Below are positions 6,011 to 8,686 of a stretch of DNA of 8,686 nucleotides, piece by piece (within the stretch, counting starts at the first letter, position 1; each line of letters starts with the position of its first letter). Origin of the DNA: Candidatus Geothermarchaeota archaeon (GTDB lineage: Archaea; Thermoproteota; Nitrososphaeria; Geothermarchaeales; JAUWBL01); NCBI GenBank assembly GCA_030601715.1, contig JAUWBL010000033.1, positions 1-8,686 on the forward strand. Direction: 5' to 3'. The notes beneath the pieces are model-generated. The model was not told where the DNA came from and did not search any database. It saw only the letters and a list, made by a program, of their open reading frames with translations. The position numbers were made by a program, and so were the translations under genes.

Positions 6011-6415
6011 GTGGAGAGAAAGATCAGAATTCTCATAGCGAAGCCCGGCCTCGACGGCCATGACCGAGGGGCGAAGGTCGTCGCACGTGCTCTGCGGGAC
6101 GCGGGCATGGAGGTCATATACATTGGCATCAGGAACACGCCGGAGCAGATCGTGAATTCCGCCATAGAGGAGGACGTTGATGTCGTGGGTCTGAGTAGCC
6201 TGTCGGGAGCCCACATGCATCACTTCTCTAGGGTGATGGACCTCCTACGGGAGAACGATGCGGAGGACATTAGCGTCATAGGTGGAGGGATCATGCCGGA
6301 AGAGGACCAGAAGGAACTCCTGAAGAGGGGAGTCAAGAAGATCTTTGGTCCGGGCACCAGACTCGATGAAATCGTTCGGTACGTCAGAGAGCTAGGAAGA
6401 CGGACAAAGAGCTGA
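6011..6415 (+). CDS. Cobalamin-binding small subunit of methylmalonyl-CoA mutase type
   Basis: This 134-residue protein is a stand-alone B12-binding domain. It has the adenosylcobalamin signature DxHxxG as DGHDRG (15-20), where His17 would ligate cobalt. The GLSSLSGAH loop (60-68) and IGGGIMP turn (90-96) line the nucleotide tail of the cofactor. The opening RKIRILIAKPGLDGHDRGAK is typical of the methylmalonyl-CoA mutase C-terminal domain, separate from the large subunit in archaea. Paired with a large subunit it would interconvert methylmalonyl-CoA and succinyl-CoA, or a similar acyl-CoA pair. GTG 6011 is chosen because TGAGG precedes it by four bases. No large subunit is in the window. The MeaB GTPase follows at once in the same frame, after one TGA. 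Confidence 0.93.
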   Translation: MERKIRILIAKPGLDGHDRGAKVVARALRDAGMEVIYIGIRNTPEQIVNSAIEEDVDVVGLSSLSGAHMHHFSRVMDLLRENDAEDISVIGGGIMPEEDQKELLKRGVKKIFGPGTRLDEIVRYVRELGRRTKS

Positions 6416-6478
6416 GAGAAAATAGACGAGCTCCTGGATAAGGCCTTCTCAGGAGACACCAGAGCCATAGCCAGGCTC

Positions 6479-7366
6479 ATGACCCTCCTGGAGAACAGGG
6501 ACCAAGGATACGACTCTGCACTGAAGGTGATCTATCCGCGAACCGGCGGGGCTCATCTGGTAGGGGTTACAGGCCCCCCGGGAACAGGAAAATCCACTCT
6601 GATATCGTCTCTGGTCACCAAGTATCTCGACGATGGCTGTGCGATAGGGATCGTCGTGGTAGACCCCACCAGCCCCGTGACTGGGGGTTCTCTCTTGGGA
6701 GACCGGATCCGAATGAAACGGCTGTTTGAGGAGAGATCCGTATTCATCCGAAGCATGGCCAGCAGGGGACACCCGGGAGGAATCGCCAGAGCAACCCGAG
6801 ACGTAGTCAGGGGTATGGAGGCGGTGGGGATGGAGAAAATCTTCATCGAGACTGTTGGCGCCGGACAGGCAGACACCGCCATCGCCGACGTAGCTCAGAC
6901 CAACGTGCTCGTCACCATGCCGGAAAGCGGCGACACGGTCCAACTCATGAAGGCTGGCATCTTGGAGATTGCTCACATCTTCGTGTTGAACAAAGGTGAT
7001 CTGGATGGCGCGGATCGAATGGAGATCCTTCTGAAGTCACTGGTCGATTCTGGTGAATCGACAGAGGGTTGGACGATCCCGGTCGTCCGGACTGTTGCGA
7101 CCAAGGATGAGGGAGTCGATGTCCTTGCCTCGTCGATCGATGCACACTACGAATTCCTGAGGGACTCAGGTTTTCTAGAGACCGTGAAGCGCAGAAGGAT
7201 CGAGCAGGAGATATCGGAATCGCTGATCGCCTCCCTGCACGAGTACGCCAAAGAGAAGATGGACCACCCGGCGATGAGTGCGACGATTGACAGGATCGTT
7301 GCTCGACGTGAGGACCCTGTATCGGCTGCAAAGAGAATCCTAAGAGAGTTGGGGTTACAGAGCTAG
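6479..7366 (+). CDS. meaB: MeaB/ArgK-type GTPase, B12-mutase chaperone
   Basis: MeaB loads intact adenosylcobalamin onto methylmalonyl-CoA mutase and protects or repairs it, using GTP. From ATG 6479 there are 295 residues. Walker A is GPPGTGKST (32-40), followed by VVVDPTSP (60-66) and GDRIRMKRLF (74-83). The Mg/switch segment is FIETVGAGQAD (122-132), and the guanine-specificity motif is NKGD (171-174). The C-terminal part (DPVSAAKRILREL) is the usual dimerisation end. Family members begin with about 20 further residues, and the bases before the ATG encode just such a helix (IDELLDKAFSGDTRAIARL) in frame from 6422. No ATG, GTG or TTG exists there, only ATA at 6422 or CTG at 6434, so the true start lies upstream and is unusual or miscalled. 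The ATG has no ribosome site. Confidence 0.93.
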   Translation: MTLLENRDQGYDSALKVIYPRTGGAHLVGVTGPPGTGKSTLISSLVTKYLDDGCAIGIVVVDPTSPVTGGSLLGDRIRMKRLFEERSVFIRSMASRGHPGGIARATRDVVRGMEAVGMEKIFIETVGAGQADTAIADVAQTNVLVTMPESGDTVQLMKAGILEIAHIFVLNKGDLDGADRMEILLKSLVDSGESTEGWTIPVVRTVATKDEGVDVLASSIDAHYEFLRDSGFLETVKRRRIEQEISESLIASLHEYAKEKMDHPAMSATIDRIVARREDPVSAAKRILRELGLQS

Positions 7367-7416
7367 CTTCTGCTGGCTTCCTTCTCCGCTTTCTCCTTGT
7401 GCTCCTTCAAGTGTCT

Positions 7417-7668
7417 ATGGATAATGAGTGGCACAAGGAGGAAGCCGAAGACCTGCTGACGGAGCTGGGCATCTTCGTGTCCCCCATAGCAGGGGCACGC
7501 CTCGAGGTCAGGAGGACGAGGGACCACGCCAGCCACTCTGAGATAGTGAAGCTGAGGGCCAAGGGCCTGAGCTATGGGAAGATAGGGCTTGAGCTGGACG
7601 TGAACAAGGGTACTGCGCACCAGGAGGTCAAGAAGCACCAGCCCCAGAAGTGCGGCTGCTTTGATTAG
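7417..7668 (+). CDS. Small helix-turn-helix protein, unknown role
   Basis: The 83-residue product (from ATG 7417) has an acidic first half (EWHKEEAEDLLTELGIF) and a likely helix-turn-helix at 42-73, EIVKLRAKGLSYGKIGLELDVNKGTAHQEVKK. The pattern, leucine-rich first helix, GLSYGKIG turn and second helix with NKGTAHQEVKK, resembles resolvase or transposase-type and Sigma-70-region-4-like HTH units. The protein ends in KCGCFD, a C-x-C pair that could bind a metal. GTG codons at 7399 and 7411 are in-frame alternatives; no start has a clear ribosome site. It follows MeaB by 50 bases rich in C and T and may be its own transcript. A minus-strand frame over the same bases (7363-7638) looks like a shadow. 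The exact family is not recognised. Confidence 0.6.
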   Translation: MDNEWHKEEAEDLLTELGIFVSPIAGARLEVRRTRDHASHSEIVKLRAKGLSYGKIGLELDVNKGTAHQEVKKHQPQKCGCFD

Positions 7669-7669
7669 G

Positions 7670-7686
7670 AAAAAAGAAAAGGGGGG
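7670..7686 (-). terminator. T-rich terminator of the exported-protein gene
   Basis: On the minus strand the bases after the stop at 7693-7695 read six C, four T, C, six T. This is the pyrimidine-rich T-run typical of archaeal termination. It lies between two convergent genes and abuts the stop of the helix-turn-helix gene (7666-7668). Confidence 0.6.
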
Positions 7687-7692
7687 AGCTCT

Positions 7693-8373
7693 CTAGGGCA
7701 AGACCGTCAGGGTGCACGTGGCTGCCTGGGCGATCTCCACCACAGCACCGACCTTCAGCACATCGTCGGAGCTGTCGGATGTCGATTGCACGTCGCCCAT
7801 GATGCGTACCATGCCTGCTTGGCCGACACCGAATGGATGGTCCACATTCATCTGGGCGAGGAGTTCATGTCCAATGCGGCTACTGGATGGAGAAGGGTCA
7901 AAGTCAACGTGGCGTATCGACCAACTCCTTGGGGATCCTTCGCCGGCGAAGTCTCCATCGACCCAAATGTCGTACCAGCGTATGTCGATGGTCGCGTCGG
8001 GGTCGATCACTACGGCGTAGACGGCCTTTACCAGGTAGGCCTCCGAACACCAGAGGCGCATCTCAAAGATCTCCCAGTAGATGTTGACGGCCACGGGCGT
8101 GACTTGCTTGATGTCGGGCTTGCCGTCCAGCTTCGCCTCGATGATGTTCAGCACCTCCTTGATGGCGGCGACCTCGTGGGGGAAGTTGCCGGGTGAATCC
8201 TCCTTCCAGAACCTCCAGAAGTTGTGTCCCGTGTTTCTGATGTGCCACAGGATCTCGTCCTCCTCCGACGAGGAGAAGGCGAGGGCGTAGCCGGCCACGG
8301 CAACGAACATGAGCACAGTGACCAGGGCGATGGCTGTGAATCTCCATCTTCGTGTTTTGTCCAATGTTTTCAC
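7693..8373 (-). CDS. Exported protein with signal peptide, unknown family
   Basis: The 226-residue product starts MKTLDKTRRWRF, a positive n-region, then a hydrophobic core TAIALVTVLMFVAVAGYALA (13-32). A Sec-type cleavage after AlaLeuAla (30-32) is likely, releasing a mature chain starting FSSSEEDE. The first mature part (40-100) is helical and tryptophan-rich (WHIRNTGHNFWRFW). The second half is strand-rich, with VYAVVIDPDATIDIRWYD, DGDFAGEGSPRSW and a tail VVEIAQAATCTLTVLP. Two cysteines remain in the mature chain (109 and 220) and could pair outside the cell. No transmembrane anchor or sorting motif is seen after the signal, so it is likely released or held by partners. GTG 8373 has GAGG eight bases before it. 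It has its own TATA box and terminator, so it is a single-gene unit. Function unknown. Confidence 0.8.
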   Translation of the reverse strand: MKTLDKTRRWRFTAIALVTVLMFVAVAGYALAFSSSEEDEILWHIRNTGHNFWRFWKEDSPGNFPHEVAAIKEVLNIIEAKLDGKPDIKQVTPVAVNIYWEIFEMRLWCSEAYLVKAVYAVVIDPDATIDIRWYDIWVDGDFAGEGSPRSWSIRHVDFDPSPSSSRIGHELLAQMNVDHPFGVGQAGMVRIMGDVQSTSDSSDDVLKVGAVVEIAQAATCTLTVLP

Positions 8374-8406
8374 CTTAAACCTCTAGGAGGCAGATCTCAG
8401 ATACGC

Positions 8407-8412
8407 TATAAA
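8407..8412 (-). promoter_or_regulatory. TATA box of the exported-protein gene
   Basis: On the minus strand this reads TTTATA, a good archaeal TATA box. The transcript start would fall near 8384, leaving a leader of about 10 bases that contains the GAGG site before the GTG at 8373. Spacing and sequence both fit. Confidence 0.55.
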
Positions 8413-8532
8413 CGCCTTTCGCTAGCGCATCCTCAAGCACGTGGTCGAAACACATGAGACGTTGCTCGGGTGCGAACAATAAGGGGGAAAGGCCCCGATT
8501 TCACCCTTTATGGCTTTGTTGTTTTTCCCTAG

Positions 8533-8571
8533 CGTCAAAACCCTACCCCCCTAAAGCACCCAGGTTTGACG
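8533..8571. repeat. Imperfect inverted repeat, 9-10-bp arms
   Basis: CGTCAAAACC (8533-8542) and GGTTTGACG (8563-8571) are reverse complements apart from one extra A, around a 20-base loop rich in C. On either strand it could be a hairpin of a small RNA or a leader. No function is known. Confidence 0.4.
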
Positions 8572-8608
8572 ATTCGCCACGCCTGCGCTGTTATTCGTCT
8601 TTATCGTA

Positions 8609-8637
8609 GGTAACGCCACACTTAAGCCGGTAACGCC
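8609..8637. repeat. Two GGTAACGCC direct repeats 20 bases apart
   Basis: GGTAACGCC occurs at 8609-8617 and 8629-8637. The start-to-start distance of 20 bases is about two helical turns, so both copies face the same side of the DNA. They are flanked by GTA before the first and TAC after the second. A regulator site for a gene to the right is the simplest reading. Confidence 0.45.
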
Positions 8638-8686
8638 TACCAATACAGTGGAAAGGACTGAACTAGCACGGAGGACGCTAGTCGGG

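Larger units (their letters stand above)
8374..8686. other. Right-end intergenic stretch, no gene seen
   Basis: No credible coding frame or tRNA is seen in these 313 bases. They hold the promoter of the exported-protein gene at the left and a T-rich patch (8514-8526). Further right are an inverted repeat (8533-8571), a direct repeat (8609-8637) and a 6-bp stem ACTAGC/GCTAGT (8662-8667 and 8677-8682). TTTATGG at 8507-8513 and TTTATCG at 8600-8606 are weak TATA candidates for plus-strand transcripts. A gene to the right, beyond the window, may use this region as its promoter. Confidence 0.4.

Noticed and set aside
6449..6976. Minus-strand open frame of 175 codons
   Set aside because: Opposite MeaB across its Walker A and switch motifs; composition is His/Ser/Gly-rich noise.
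7363..7638. Minus-strand frame of 91 codons
   Set aside because: The plus-strand frame has a clear helix-turn-helix pattern. The minus frame lacks any motif or promoter.
8424..8686. tRNA, C/D-box RNA or CRISPR repeats in the right gap
   Set aside because: No T-loop GGTTCRA motif with a matching acceptor stem, no RUGAUGA box, and no repeat of CRISPR length with regular spacers.

Overview
The window looks archaeal. Most starts are TTG or GTG. The better promoter candidates are AT-rich TATA-type boxes about 25 bases upstream of plausible transcript starts, often with GGTGA or GGAG ribosome sites. The gene content also fits: a thiolase-fold and DUF35 cluster, a stand-alone B12-binding mutase subunit, a short single-domain winged-helix regulator, and T-run terminators. 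The phylum cannot be fixed from this sequence. There is no rRNA, tRNA, CRISPR array or insertion sequence.

Layout. hypE (79-1125, +) is a [NiFe]-hydrogenase maturation gene at the left edge, with no other hyp or hydrogenase gene in view. Convergent to it on the minus strand are a two-helix membrane protein (1146-1328) and a winged-helix regulator (1353-1655). Bases 1656-2047 look empty but hold an unusual 43-residue four-cysteine protein (1749-1880, -). It sits behind a strong TATA box and a perfect 12-bp inverted repeat. A DUF59/MIP18-type protein (2048-2338, -) then faces the central plus-strand cluster across a shared promoter region.

Central cluster (2490-7366, +). Two SCP-x-type thiolase-fold proteins are followed by two DUF35 (zinc-ribbon plus OB-fold) proteins, a cobalamin-binding subunit of the methylmalonyl-CoA mutase type, and a MeaB/ArgK GTPase. 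The first thiolase homologue keeps the nucleophilic cysteine but has Asn where thiolases have the GHP histidine. The second lacks both. This suggests a heteromeric thiolase-fold/DUF35 enzyme that is not a classical thiolase. One attractive but unproven model is a retro-aldolase or acyl-transfer complex that releases propionyl-CoA, which the B12 mutase and its GTPase chaperone would pass to succinyl-CoA. The catalytic large mutase subunit is not in the window.

Right part. A small helix-turn-helix protein (7417-7668, +) converges on an unidentified exported protein (7693-8373, -). The latter has a signal peptide, its own TATA box and a T-rich terminator. The last 313 bases carry no recognisable gene, only a promoter, an inverted repeat and a two-turn direct repeat.

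The most unusual points are the Wbl-like cysteine spacing and palindrome at 1749-1972, the degenerate thiolase pair, and a single in-frame TGA separating the B12 domain from MeaB sequence that begins without any normal start codon.
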